This document shows positions 54,602-63,723 of a stretch of DNA of 64,000 nucleotides, piece by piece. Numbering within the stretch: position 1 is the first letter of the stretch; each line of letters begins with the position of its first letter. The stretch covers positions 1,302,001 through 1,366,000 of the forward strand of contig NZ_JAAOIY010000001.1 in NCBI RefSeq assembly GCF_013184495.1. Reading direction: 5' to 3'. The position numbers were made by a program, and so were the translations under genes. Source of the DNA: Sporosarcina jiandibaonis (lineage in GTDB: Bacteria; Bacillota; Bacilli; Bacillales_A; Planococcaceae). A model generated the notes under the pieces. The model was not told the origin of the DNA and did no database searches. It saw only the letters and a program-made list of their open reading frames with translations.

Positions 54602-55360
54602 TTAAACAATCCACACATGGTCACAATGTTCTTTTAATGCACTTTCCATCTCTTCACTAATTTTATCATCTGTTATTATATGATTAATTTTAGCCATCTC
54701 ACCAAATGTAAACAATGACAGCTTTCCCAACTTACTATGGTCTGTCACGACAAATATTTCTTTAGCCGCTCGTATCATGCTTTTCTTCGCAGAAATAAGT
54801 GCATCATCAAAATGTGTTAAGCCCTTTTCGGGATGTAAAGCAGGAGTTGCTATAAATGCTTTCGTTACATTTAAATTTAATAATGTTTGATTCGTTATTT
54901 CCCCGTTCAATATAAAATTTTCCGGAAATAACACACCGCCCGTCACAATTACCTTTATCGAAGAGCGTGTAAGTAATGCAGCTATATGGATATCATTCGT
55001 AATGACTGTTAGGTTCCTTCTATTTTTTATCGCCTCTGCAATTTGCTTTGTAGTCGTTCCTGAATCTAAAATAATTGAGTCACCATCATTGATAAAGGAA
55101 GCAGCCTTTTCACCAATTCTCCCTTTCTCCTCGAAAAAAGAACTTTCCCTCTCATCAAAATGCGGTTCAGAAAAAACCTCTTCATTCAATATTACTCCGC
55201 CGTGGGTCCTTTTTATTTTTTTTTCTTGCTCTAAATACGTTAAGTCTCGTCGAATGGTTGCTTCATGTACGTCAAAGTGTTTCGATAGATCTTCTGTTTT
55301 CACTGCTTTCTTCCGCTGAATATACTTTAATACTTCTGCTTGTCTTTCGGCTGGTAACAT
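54602..55360 (-). CDS. DeoR-family transcriptional regulator
   Basis: The 252-residue protein has the DeoR HTH (RQAEVLKYIQRKKAVKTEDL, then HEATIRRDLTYLEQEKKIKR and THGG) and the sugar-phosphate sensor domain (ILDSGTTTKQIAEAI). It follows the pentitol transporter on the same strand and likely represses the pentitol genes. A TTGTTTAT(A/G)TTT repeat near both divergent starts (57846 and 57953) is a candidate operator. Confidence 0.92.
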   Translation of the reverse strand: MLPAERQAEVLKYIQRKKAVKTEDLSKHFDVHEATIRRDLTYLEQEKKIKRTHGGVILNEEVFSEPHFDERESSFFEEKGRIGEKAASFINDGDSIILDSGTTTKQIAEAIKNRRNLTVITNDIHIAALLTRSSIKVIVTGGVLFPENFILNGEITNQTLLNLNVTKAFIATPALHPEKGLTHFDDALISAKKSMIRAAKEIFVVTDHSKLGKLSLFTFGEMAKINHIITDDKISEEMESALKEHCDHVWIV

Positions 55361-55428
55361 TCATTTAACCCTCCCAATTTTTCGTACGAAAATAGACGGC
55401 ACTTTGCACGCCGTCTATTATTTTATCA

Positions 55429-56694
55429 TTATTTTGTTGCGGTAACCGTTTTCATAGTTGGTTCGACTGTAACTTCCCCTGGTAATTTTATGAAGTGCGT
55501 TAAGACTGAACTAACGAAGTAAAGCGACGCAAGAATCCAAACAACCCCAACTGGTCCAACTACGCCGATGGAAAGCCCAACGATTGCCGGTCCAAGGAAT
55601 ACTGGTAAACCAGCGCCTAAGTTCAATACTGATAGTGCTGCCCCTTTGTTTTCTTTGACCAAAGAAGGCACTAATGCAGAAAGTGGAACATATGCGGCTA
55701 GGCAAGCACCCCATAGGATACCGACCGCTCCCACAAAATAGATGTTTCCATTCGACCATACTGGAATATATACGAGTCCCAATGTCGTGATTCCACAACC
55801 GAATCCACCGAACCACATAATCGTTTGTCTCCAACCAATCTTATCCCCAACTATTCCAAAAATCAAATTAAACAAGATGTTACTCGTGAAAATTGCGCCC
55901 CAAATTGCTAACCACTGCGAAGTCGGGATGCCATGACTCGCCAAATAAAGCGGCAAAAATACAGGAAACGCGAACTGGGCTGTTGTGTTAATCACACGAA
56001 CAATTCCACCTAGAAGCACTTTAGGCTCATCCTTCATAATCGTAATCCCTTTACCAAGTTCTTTTAGTTTTTCATTGGATGCAGCCTTGTTTGCAGGCAG
56101 CGAATCCTTATTTATAAATAACACAATAATTGCACCGATTGATACCCAAAGCAAAGAACTCCATAACGTATTCACATGGCCCAACTCTTTAATCGCCCAA
56201 ACAGAGTAGTATGCCCCAAGAACGTTTAGTCCACCTGTAAATACAAACCAAAACCAACCAACTGCTGACCCTAAGCGTTTCTGATCTGCTCTATAGGAGA
56301 TCCAAACTAGAAATGAAAAAGCAAATAGCGGATAACCAAACCCACGAATTGCATACATCGGAATCATAACCGATAATTCCATCGATGATATTCCAAGGGC
56401 AATGAATCCAACCGTTCCTAGAACATAGAGCAGGAAACCTAGGGACATCGTTTTCTTTGCCCCTAGAATTTCAACTAATACCCCACTAAACCATGCCGAA
56501 ATGGCTACCGTAATTCCATAAGCAACAAATAACATACTTGTTTGTTGCACCGTGAATCCCTGTTCTACTAACCACGGACTTAGCCAACCAATTTCCAGCC
56601 CGTCACCCATCATAAATATTAAAATACCAATGTAGCCCCACACAATTTTTTGAGGTAACCCTATTTTAGTATAAAATGCATTGCTTACATTCAT
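55429..56694 (-). CDS. MFS transporter of the RbtT/DalT/CsbX pentitol family
   Basis: The 421-residue protein has 12 membrane helices. Its N-terminal half (GDGLEIGWLSPWLVEQGF, RGFGYPLFAFSFLVWISYRA, GWFWFVFTGGLNVLGAYYS) matches the ribitol/D-arabinitol transporter family. It sits with a TarJ-like dehydrogenase and ribulokinase, so a pentitol such as ribitol or D-arabitol is the probable substrate. Confidence 0.88.
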   Translation of the reverse strand: MNVSNAFYTKIGLPQKIVWGYIGILIFMMGDGLEIGWLSPWLVEQGFTVQQTSMLFVAYGITVAISAWFSGVLVEILGAKKTMSLGFLLYVLGTVGFIALGISSMELSVMIPMYAIRGFGYPLFAFSFLVWISYRADQKRLGSAVGWFWFVFTGGLNVLGAYYSVWAIKELGHVNTLWSSLLWVSIGAIIVLFINKDSLPANKAASNEKLKELGKGITIMKDEPKVLLGGIVRVINTTAQFAFPVFLPLYLASHGIPTSQWLAIWGAIFTSNILFNLIFGIVGDKIGWRQTIMWFGGFGCGITTLGLVYIPVWSNGNIYFVGAVGILWGACLAAYVPLSALVPSLVKENKGAALSVLNLGAGLPVFLGPAIVGLSIGVVGPVGVVWILASLYFVSSVLTHFIKLPGEVTVEPTMKTVTATK

Positions 56695-56724
56695 TATGCT
56701 ATCCCCTTTGAAAACATATAGTAT

Positions 56725-57831
56725 TTATCCCCAATTAAAGCTTAAGTACGTCTTCTTCCAACCCTTTTGGGCTGCCGTTTCTTCCATTGCCTTCGTCAAA
56801 TCAGCGACAGACTCAATTGAAGAAGCCGTTTCTGGAATCAATTGTCTTAACGCATTTTGATACCCTTTATTTAACATAGAATCCATTAACTGTTTAAATT
56901 CTTGTACATTACTTCTTGAACTTCCAATTAACTGGATTCGTTTTTCTAACACGTCTCTAGTATTAATCGGAACTAATTCTTCCGTAACACCCATTAAGAC
57001 AATAGCCCCTTCACTATCTAATAAATCAATCGCTTGGTTTATTGCACTTGAACTGAATTGTCCACCTGTGCATTCGAAAACTGTTTTGACACCGCTTTCA
57101 TCCTTAAAATTATAATCGAACACTAAAGCAGTTGTCGCAAAATTTTCGAATTGATCAAGTTTTTCTTGTACCGCGCCAAAAACAAGTAAATTTTCTTTTG
57201 CTACGCCGTAAATGAAATGAAGAGCTGCTGCTGTTAAATAACCAACTGGCCCATCACCGAAAACAGCGACTTTTTTCGAATTCGTTGACGTTAATTTTTC
57301 TGTTGAATTAATGGCAAATAAAGATACTGAACATAACTCAGCAAGTACCGCTACATCATCTTTCAATGCATCGGGAACGTGAACAAGATTATCCGCGCCG
57401 ATTACAAGACGACTTTGACCGATACCATCATAGCCACTTCCCAAAAACTCACTCTCTAAACAATAATTCGGCAGCCCGCCATCTTGACAATTTTTACAGC
57501 ATTGGTCTTTCGTTTTATTATGTAAAACATAACCCGGAATGCTTGGTACAATCACTACCCGATCGCCTGTTTTAAAATCAGGATGACAAGACTCCTGAAC
57601 AACTCCAAGGCCTTCATGGAATAAAGCCATTGGTAATTTTTCCGCAAGGGCTTCTTTCCTTCTATTACCTGTGAAGTACCTTAAATCAGCATGACAAACA
57701 CTTGCCAAGTACGGTTCTACAATAACATCATTTTCTGTTAAGCTATGCTCGATTGTTTCCTTTTTAAAAATACCTGGTGCCGTTAAACGAAATGCGGTAG
57801 AGCAAACTTTCTTTCCATTTTGATTACTCAA
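56725..57831 (-). CDS. TarJ-like alcohol dehydrogenase (pentitol or pentitol-phosphate)
   Basis: The 368-residue MDR protein aligns with TarJ/Bcs1-type ribitol-5-phosphate 2-dehydrogenases: VCHADLRYFTGNR, KLPMALFHEGLG, FGDGPVGYLTAAALHFIYG, FECTGGQFSSSAINQAIDLL and GSSRSNVQEF. No TarI gene is nearby, so it more likely serves pentitol catabolism than teichoic-acid synthesis: pentitol to D-ribulose, then phosphorylation by the divergent ribulokinase. This is inference. Confidence 0.8.
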   Translation of the reverse strand: MSNQNGKKVCSTAFRLTAPGIFKKETIEHSLTENDVIVEPYLASVCHADLRYFTGNRRKEALAEKLPMALFHEGLGVVQESCHPDFKTGDRVVIVPSIPGYVLHNKTKDQCCKNCQDGGLPNYCLESEFLGSGYDGIGQSRLVIGADNLVHVPDALKDDVAVLAELCSVSLFAINSTEKLTSTNSKKVAVFGDGPVGYLTAAALHFIYGVAKENLLVFGAVQEKLDQFENFATTALVFDYNFKDESGVKTVFECTGGQFSSSAINQAIDLLDSEGAIVLMGVTEELVPINTRDVLEKRIQLIGSSRSNVQEFKQLMDSMLNKGYQNALRQLIPETASSIESVADLTKAMEETAAQKGWKKTYLSFNWG

Positions 57832-57845
57832 TTATACAATCTCCT

Positions 57846-57966
57846 TTGTTTATATTTGTAACAAATTGTTCATTTATGCTTATGTTATTGCTTACTCAAT
57901 TAAAAGTCAAGCACATTTTTGCACAAACAAACTAAATAACTTGATTTATTGTTTGTTTATGTTTAT
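57846..57966. promoter_or_regulatory. Direct-repeat operator candidates in the pentitol divergent promoter
   Basis: TTGTTTATATTTGT (57846-57859) and TTGTTTATGTTTAT (57953-57966) match at 12 of 14 positions, one near each divergent gene start. They are candidate DeoR sites. Confidence 0.5.
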
Positions 57967-57975
57967 TATTTAATA

Positions 57976-57989
57976 AGAAAACGTTTTCA
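57976..57989 (+). promoter_or_regulatory. cre-like palindrome at the ribulokinase leader
   Basis: AGAAAACGTTTTCA fits the cre consensus except at its first base and contains the perfect palindrome GAAAACGTTTTC. It lies immediately before the ribosome-binding site, so CcpA binding would act as a roadblock. Confidence 0.55.
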
Positions 57990-58003
57990 ATGGAGGAACA
58001 ATT

Positions 58004-59638
58004 ATGAAATATTCAATAGGAATAGATTTCGGAACAAGCTCCGGAAGAGTTTTAATCATCGATATTAAAACTGGTTCAATTAAAGGGATGAGCGTTTTAC
58101 AATATCCAAATGGAACGATTGAAAAAACATTAAATAATACACCTCTGCCACCTAACTTTGCGCTGCAAGATTCTAAAGACTATATGGATGTAATTGAAAA
58201 AGGGATTCCGGAAGCCATAAAAAGTGCTGGCATTAGACCCAATGACATCATCGGTCTTGGTGTTGATTTCACATCTTCCACGATGATTGTCACTGATGAA
58301 GACTTAATTCCTTTAAGTTGGAGAGAAGAGCATAAAGAAAATCCACACGCCTACGTTAAACTTTGGAAGCACCACGGGGCAATTGAGGAAGCAAACGCAA
58401 TGAGTAATCTGGCCAAAACCGTGAATGAAAACTGGATAAGTCATTATGGTTATGAAGTTACAAGCGAATGGTTGATTCCAAAGGTTTTAGAGTTAAAAAA
58501 CAATGCTCCTGATTTATTAAATAAAGCTGCATATATAATTGAAGCAGGCGACTGGATTGTTTCTAGGCTTGTCAACGAAAATGTTCGGAGCAATTGCGCA
58601 AGAGGATTTAAATCGTTTTGGAATGAAGCAGATGGATTTTCCCATGATTTCTTTAAAGAAATAGATGGGGATTTACCAACAATAATTGATGAGAAACTTG
58701 AAGGGAAATTAGTTAAAATAGGTGAAACTGCTGGTTACCTGACCGAAAAATGGAGCAAAATGCTTGGTTTACCTATCGGCCTGCCAATTGCAACGGCAAT
58801 CATCGATGCACACTCCGCTCTTCTCGGAGTCGGTTCGATTCAAAAAAACCAATTCACGATGGTCATGGGAACCTCTACATGCCATTTGATGTTAAATGAA
58901 GTCCAAAAAAAAATACGCGGAATTTCTGGAAGCGTTAAAGATGCAATTATCCCTGATTTATTCGCTTATGAAGCCGGTCAATCAGCTGTTGGCGATCTTT
59001 TCGAATATATTGTGGAACAAGCGCCTGTCAAATACTTTGAAGAAGCAGAGGCAAATGACCTTTCTATTTTTGATTTATTGGAACAAAAGGCTGCTAAAAC
59101 ATTGGCTGGAAGTTCTGGTCTAGTTGCATTGGATTGGCATAATGGCAATCGCTCTCCGTTAAGCAATAACGAACTAAGTGGTGTGCTAATTGGACAAACA
59201 TTACATACCAAGTTTGAAGATATATACCGTGCACATTTAGAGGCAACAGCCTATGGAACAATGATGATTTTGGAGGCTTATGAACAATTCGGAATGACAG
59301 TAGACGAAGTATTTGCATGCGGTGGACTTCCTCAAAAAAATGCATTATTAATGCAAATCTATGCTGATATTTTGAACAGACCGATTCATATTTCCGCGAG
59401 TGATTATGCATCGGGTATCGGAGCTGCTATATTAGGATCAGTAGCAGGCGGTGGCCATAATACTATTGAAGAGGCCGTTGAAGACATGAAACAACCGTTA
59501 TTAGATGTCGTAAAACCGATTCCAAAGAACGTTGCAACATACAAAAAACTTTTCGAAGTTTATAAGACTTTACATAATTACTTTGGTATCGAAAAATCGG
59601 AAAAAATGAAAGAACTGAAGAAAATAGCCACAAGATAA
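58004..59638 (+). CDS. FGGY-family ribulokinase
   Basis: The 544-residue kinase has the FGGY phosphate motif IGIDFGTSSGRVLIID at residues 5-20. Ribulokinase-type blocks are GLGVDFTSSTM, HEN-rich WREEHKENPHAYVKLWKHH, IIDAHSALLGVGS and CGGLPQKNALLMQIYADIL. It phosphorylates D- or L-ribulose. In this locus D-ribulose from a pentitol is most likely. Divergent from the TarJ-like and transporter genes. Confidence 0.92.
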   Translation: MKYSIGIDFGTSSGRVLIIDIKTGSIKGMSVLQYPNGTIEKTLNNTPLPPNFALQDSKDYMDVIEKGIPEAIKSAGIRPNDIIGLGVDFTSSTMIVTDEDLIPLSWREEHKENPHAYVKLWKHHGAIEEANAMSNLAKTVNENWISHYGYEVTSEWLIPKVLELKNNAPDLLNKAAYIIEAGDWIVSRLVNENVRSNCARGFKSFWNEADGFSHDFFKEIDGDLPTIIDEKLEGKLVKIGETAGYLTEKWSKMLGLPIGLPIATAIIDAHSALLGVGSIQKNQFTMVMGTSTCHLMLNEVQKKIRGISGSVKDAIIPDLFAYEAGQSAVGDLFEYIVEQAPVKYFEEAEANDLSIFDLLEQKAAKTLAGSSGLVALDWHNGNRSPLSNNELSGVLIGQTLHTKFEDIYRAHLEATAYGTMMILEAYEQFGMTVDEVFACGGLPQKNALLMQIYADILNRPIHISASDYASGIGAAILGSVAGGGHNTIEEAVEDMKQPLLDVVKPIPKNVATYKKLFEVYKTLHNYFGIEKSEKMKELKKIATR

Positions 59639-60016
59639 TTAAAAACGTAGGGGACTTACGCGAAATTGAAGTGTAATCATTTGTTCTTCGAATAAACAAA
59701 GGAAATCAATGAGATGTTGATCTAATTGACTTCCTTTGTTTTATATATCAATATTATTGAAGTAAGTCAATAAGTTATTGTATTGTCTTATCGCATAAAT
59801 ACCCATCAATATTTACTGATTCAAACTTCCAGCTCTCCAACTATCTCATTCGGGGCACCATACTTTTTAGCTGTTTATTTTCGCCTAAATAGATTTCCTC
59901 GGAAGTTTCGTCTTTCTCTACTTCCCATGTAATCCCAAATGGCACTCCATTTTCTGTGTACCCAACAGTGGTACATGAAATTCAATAAGGGCTGTCCCCA
60001 ATTGAAATCCCCATCA
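59639..60016. other. Gap with terminator and possible decayed coding fragment
   Basis: A terminator (AACAAAGGAA/TTCCTTTGTT, 59695-59740) ends the ribulokinase gene. On the minus strand 59841-59963 an open stretch reads GYTENGVPFGITWEVEKDET and on to a stop. Its protein-like composition suggests a fragment of a lost gene. No start or ribosome-binding site is present. Confidence 0.5.
59695..59740 (+). terminator. Terminator of the ribulokinase gene
   Basis: Perfect ten-base arms AACAAAGGAA and TTCCTTTGTT followed by a T-rich run. Confidence 0.75.
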
Positions 60017-60440
60017 CTAAACAAGAAGCGATTCATTTACCTCATTGATAATGTTTTCGATGTTATCAAATTGCTCTTCCGTTAGCTGAATTACAGGTTC
60101 TTTGGTATAGGTTGAAATGTTCAGACCTTTCGCTTTTACAGCAGCTTTAATACCGGTAACAAATAAATCAGTAGTGTCATAAAGCTTCATTAAAATAGAG
60201 ATTTGATGTGCACACTTCTCTACTGTCAAAAAGTCTTTATTTTCAAAGGCTTTATGCAAAGTGGCAAATAGCTTCGGCTCGATATTTATTAACCCACATA
60301 AAACGCCATCTCCTCCTGATATTCGGTTAACCAGATAATATTCGTCAAACCCGGATAGAACGGTAAATTCTGGTCTTTCGACTTTCACCTTTTGAATAAT
60401 CTTTCTTGTATGACTAATTCCACTTTTTTGATTGATTTTA
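60017..60440 (-). pseudogene. 5'-truncated DapA/NanA-family aldolase
   Basis: The last ~125-140 residues of a dihydrodipicolinate-synthase-family protein remain: SGISHTRKIIQKV, FTVLSGFDEYYLVNRISGGD, GVLCGLINIEPKLFATL and GIKAAVKAKGL. Everything before, including the Schiff-base lysine and N-terminal barrel strands, is missing, with an in-frame stop a few codons further upstream. The internal ATG at 60388 is not a natural start. Confidence 0.82.
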
Positions 60441-60499
60441 TGTAATATTAGTGTATCGACTCAACGTTGTCTTGCACAGGTACCTTTGATTATCGAACA

Positions 60500-60701
60500 T
60501 AAAAAAAGTACCATCCAAAAAAGACAGTACTTTGTTATAAATTTTAATATGAAATTTTTATATAAATAAGCCGCTTCTGCCGTATTTATATAGAAAGTTT
60601 TAAACCACCACTTTTCCAAGTGGGTGTTCGCAGAAATTTTCCTGTACGTCCTCGTTAATGATGAACGAGGCATGCCATTTCAATTTCGATGTAAAACTCC
60701 C
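60500..60701 (-). ncRNA. Candidate structured small RNA (~200 nt, family unknown)
   Basis: On the minus strand a -10 TATACT (60708-60713) predicts initiation near 60701. The first bases GGGAGUUUUA pair with UAAAACUUUC (60593-60602) to close a junction. Inside are GAAAUU/AAUUUC, the hairpin CCUCGUU/AACGAGG (60650-60670) and CCACUU/AAGUGG (60608-60623). An AU-rich 10-bp hairpin (60559-60592) and a terminator (60505-60533, then seven T) follow. I cannot match it to a known riboswitch or 6S RNA. Confidence 0.6.
60505..60533 (-). terminator. Terminator of the candidate small RNA
   Basis: AAAGTAC and GTACTTT arms, then seven T on the minus strand. Confidence 0.8.
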
Positions 60702-60707
60702 TGTTAC

Positions 60708-60736
60708 AGTATAAAGGTTAAAACTTAATAGTCATA
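60708..60736 (-). promoter_or_regulatory. Promoter of the candidate small RNA
   Basis: TATACT (60708-60713) with a weak -35 TATGAC/ATGACT 16-17 bp upstream. The predicted start coincides with the first stem of the RNA. Confidence 0.5.
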
Positions 60737-60863
60737 CGAACAATGCAGCTTGTTTTATCAGTATACACCACTTATGATCAGCAATCAATGGTTTATCTTT
60801 CCTGTAAAAACATCTATTTCATCAAACAAAGTCTGCTTCATACAAGCTCTGGTCTTCATGAGC

Positions 60864-61307
60864 CTAAGGCAGAATTGCGTCCTCAGAAAATGATTCATAC
60901 AGTAAATAAGACAAATAAATCCCCACCAAATCAATCCCTACATCGACCAATCTTCCGCTACGATAAAAATAAAGTTGCAAAACTTCTGTTATAAATGCAT
61001 ACGAGCCACTTATTACAAAAGCAAATTTCATGTTGTTAAATCCCCGAAGAAGCAAAATGTAAAGCAATCCAAATCCTAAGACATGCGCCGTTTTTTGAAT
61101 CCAATAAAAGCCGCTTGTCCAAGGAATGTCACCTATAATGAACATATCGATAAACACGGGCGAAGAATCTATTTTAAAGCTTATAACCTGTCGATACAAA
61201 AATGCATGAGGATCAGATGTACAAGTTGCTACGAATATGAATGCCATATAGACGAGGATATGCCAACGGATTAAGAACAAGTTGCAACAACCTTTCACAC
61301 TACGCAT
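60864..61307 (-). CDS. VanZ-family membrane protein
   Basis: The 147-residue protein has four membrane segments and VanZ-like patterns: HVLGFGLLYILLLRG and EVLQLYFYRSGRLVDVGIDLVG. VanZ relatives confer low-level teicoplanin tolerance in some hosts, but most chromosomal members have no known role. It lies 6 bp downstream of the FetB-like gene and is probably in the same operon. Confidence 0.85.
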   Translation of the reverse strand: MRSVKGCCNLFLIRWHILVYMAFIFVATCTSDPHAFLYRQVISFKIDSSPVFIDMFIIGDIPWTSGFYWIQKTAHVLGFGLLYILLLRGFNNMKFAFVISGSYAFITEVLQLYFYRSGRLVDVGIDLVGIYLSYLLYESFSEDAILP

Positions 61308-61313
61308 ACTTTC

Positions 61314-62063
61314 CTACTTCCTCAACAACTGCATTCGCTGATTGAAAAGACTTGGATACGACAAAAATCCGAGTAAAATACTTGTTACCGACGCAGTTGT
61401 GAGTAATAAAAAGATTATAAGCAACTGATATTGGACTGCCTGGACCGGGTCTGCTCCGGCGATGATTTGGCCGCTCATAATTCCGGGTAGTTGAACGAGC
61501 CCCATCGTCTTTTGGCTTTCGATTGTTGGAATCATGCTCGCTTTAATTGCATTGATGAGCTGCCTGTTTATCGCTTGTTTTGGCGTTCCGCCTAGTGATA
61601 GTATCAATTCGGTTTCATCGTCATGCGATTCCACTTCCGCCGTGAAACGATTAAGAAATAGAATCGACAGCACCATGGAGTTTCCGATGACCATTCCGCT
61701 CGTTGAGATGATATATTGGGCTGTTGCAGGGATGATATTGAAGCCCAGCATAATGCTTTGCGTCAGCACTTCGACAAAAATCAGCGTGACTGCAATTTTC
61801 CACGTGATCCCTTTGATCGCCTTCCCTTTTGTGCGCGCATTTTGCGTCGCTGCTACAATCATGAGCGCTACCATTAGAAAGATGTATAGAGGATTTTCTG
61901 AATCAAAAACAAATTTCAGCACATATCCAACTGCTAATAACTGAATGATTGACCTTATTGTCGCGATGATTGTATCTTTTTCTAAGCCTAACCTCAGCGT
62001 CCGGGATAATACCAATGGGATAACGACAAAAATAAGTGTGATAGATAACGTTACATACGTCAT
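61314..62063 (-). CDS. fetB: FetB-like (UPF0014) ABC transporter permease
   Basis: The 249-residue permease has about six helices and family blocks GMVIGNSMVLSILFLNRF, GGTPKQAINRQLINAIKASM and GLVQLPGIMSGQIIAGADP. E. coli FetAB exports iron. The Bacillus relatives (YbbM/YjkA type) are less defined. It overlaps the ATPase gene by four bases (ATGA). Confidence 0.9.
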   Translation of the reverse strand: MTYVTLSITLIFVVIPLVLSRTLRLGLEKDTIIATIRSIIQLLAVGYVLKFVFDSENPLYIFLMVALMIVAATQNARTKGKAIKGITWKIAVTLIFVEVLTQSIMLGFNIIPATAQYIISTSGMVIGNSMVLSILFLNRFTAEVESHDDETELILSLGGTPKQAINRQLINAIKASMIPTIESQKTMGLVQLPGIMSGQIIAGADPVQAVQYQLLIIFLLLTTASVTSILLGFLSYPSLFNQRMQLLRK

Positions 62064-62797
62064 GATAGATCACCTTGAACAAACTGCCTCACTAGCTCAT
62101 TTTTCGGTGACTTCAACAGCTCGCTTTCACCTGTTTCAATGACTTTCCCGCCCATCATCACCCAAGTATAATCCCCGATCGATAGAGCCTGGTCCAAATT
62201 ATGCGTGATCCAAATAATGGTCACGCCGTATTTCTGATTGATTTTGGTTATTAATTCTTCGATTTCATGTAACGATGTCCTGTCCAAAGCCGACGTAATC
62301 TCATCTAATAACAAAATTTCAGAACGGTTGATTAACGTGCGGGCAATCGATACTTTTTGGCGCTGTCCTCCCGATAGATCATCGGTTTTCCAATGTAAAA
62401 ACTTATCCTCCAATCCGACGTCCTCTAAGAAACGGATTGCATCTTCTTCACTCAACTTTTCACCGCGAAGTTCTAAAGGCAGCGACAAGTTTTGAAATAC
62501 TGTCCCCGTAATCATCGGCGCACTCTGAAGCGCTATCCCGACGAAACGCCGCAATTCAATAGGATCAAATGATTCAATCGGCTTCTTGTGAATAAAAATA
62601 TCCCCTGAAGTCGGAGAAATAAGGCCATTACACAATTTTAGCAAGGTCGTTTTACCCGCCCCTGAAGGACCGACAAGTGTTGTGATTTTACCTTTTGGAA
62701 ATGATCCCGTTATCTTTTTTAAAATATGTATATCGCCAACCGAATAATCAACTTCACGAAAATGAAGTGCAGGTTCATATATTTTATCCATTAACAA
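62060..62797 (-). CDS. fetA: FetA-like ABC transporter ATPase
   Basis: The 245-residue ATPase has Walker A GPSGAGKTTLL, signature LSGGQRQKVSIAR, Walker B ILLLDEITSALD and the switch His in WITHNLD. It energises the UPF0014 permease encoded next. Metal (iron) homeostasis is the expected role from family knowledge, but is not shown by the sequence. Confidence 0.9.
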   Translation of the reverse strand: MLMDKIYEPALHFREVDYSVGDIHILKKITGSFPKGKITTLVGPSGAGKTTLLKLCNGLISPTSGDIFIHKKPIESFDPIELRRFVGIALQSAPMITGTVFQNLSLPLELRGEKLSEEDAIRFLEDVGLEDKFLHWKTDDLSGGQRQKVSIARTLINRSEILLLDEITSALDRTSLHEIEELITKINQKYGVTIIWITHNLDQALSIGDYTWVMMGGKVIETGESELLKSPKNELVRQFVQGDLS

Positions 62798-63011
62798 TCT
62801 CCTAAAATAAATAATACTTACTATCCACCATCTAAACGTAAAATAAAGTTCAATTAATAAGTCATAATTTCCCCATCCTGTTCACTATATTACCAATATA
62901 CACTAGTTAGGCATTGAATAACCTCGCAGCTGTCTGCAACGAATTATATCGAGTATTCCCACTAATTCCCTTGCTCCTGTACATATGCTATCATTATCAG
63001 TGCTTGAAAAA

Positions 63012-63044
63012 AGAGGTTCGCGAACTCCCTCTCTAAAAAACTAA
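63012..63044 (+). promoter_or_regulatory. preQ1-I riboswitch
   Basis: The pattern AGAGG - loop - CCCTCT - CTAAAAAACTAA is that of class I preQ1 riboswitches: a five-bp hairpin AGAGG/CCTCT whose A-rich tail folds back, with CTAA pairing into the loop. The tail abuts AAGGAG, so preQ1 binding would hide the queC ribosome-binding site (translational type). Confidence 0.92.
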
Positions 63045-63057
63045 GGAGATGTTTGAT

Positions 63058-63723
63058 TTGAAAAATGAAAAAGCGGTCGTTGTTTTTAGTGGCGGCCAAG
63101 ATAGCACGACATGCCTGTTTTGGGCATTAAAGAATTTTCGTGAAGTTGCAACGGTGACGTTCGACTATGGACAGCGCCATTCAGATGAAATTGAATATGC
63201 TCGTGCAATCGCAGAAGAACTCGGTGTATCATTCAAAGTACTGGATATGAATTTGATTAACCAGTTATCTGCAAATGCATTAACGCGAGACGATATCGAC
63301 GTAAAAGAAGAGGACGGCGAACTTCCGTCAACTTTTGTACCTGGAAGGAATCATCTGTTTCTCTCATTTGCAGCTGTTTATGCAGATGCCATTGGCGCAC
63401 GTCATCTCATTACCGGTGTTAGCGAAACCGACTTTAGCGGCTATCCTGATTGCCGGGACAATTTTATAAAATCCCTGAATGTCACGTTGAATTTAGCAAT
63501 GGACGGACGTTTCGTCATCCATACGCCGCTCATGTGGCTGGATAAATCTGAAGTGTGGGCATTGGCTGATGAACTCGATGCATTTGACTTTGTGCAAGAA
63601 AAAACACTTACTTGCTATAATGGGATTCCAAGTTCAGGATGCGGAGAATGTCCTGCGTGCTTGTTGAGAAATGAAGGACTTGCCGCATACTTATCCCAAA
63701 AGTCAGTAGGTGCTTCCAAATGA
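63058..63723 (+). CDS. queC: 7-cyano-7-deazaguanine synthase
   Basis: The 221-residue enzyme makes preQ0 from 7-carboxy-7-deazaguanine with ATP and ammonia. The PP-loop [13 protein letters not shown] is at residues 8-20 and the C-terminal zinc site is [14 protein letters not shown] plus the preceding TCYNG cysteine. I choose TTG 63058 as start because AAGGAG ends directly at ATG 63049. QueC starts [13 protein letters not shown] in this reading, as in relatives. Confidence 0.96.
   Translation: MKNEKAVVVFSGGQDSTTCLFWALKNFREVATVTFDYGQRHSDEIEYARAIAEELGVSFKVLDMNLINQLSANALTRDDIDVKEEDGELPSTFVPGRNHLFLSFAAVYADAIGARHLITGVSETDFSGYPDCRDNFIKSLNVTLNLAMDGRFVIHTPLMWLDKSEVWALADELDAFDFVQEKTLTCYNGIPSSGCGECPACLLRNEGLAAYLSQKSVGASK

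Noticed and set aside
59841..59963. Short minus-strand coding-like stretch after the ribulokinase gene
   Set aside because: It looks protein-like but is only about 40 codons, has no start and matches no family I can name, so it is not called as a gene.
54520..59997. GGGCTGTCC word at 54521 and again near 59987 as ends of a mobile element
   Set aside because: No transposase, no target duplication and the intervening genes form a coherent pentitol locus.
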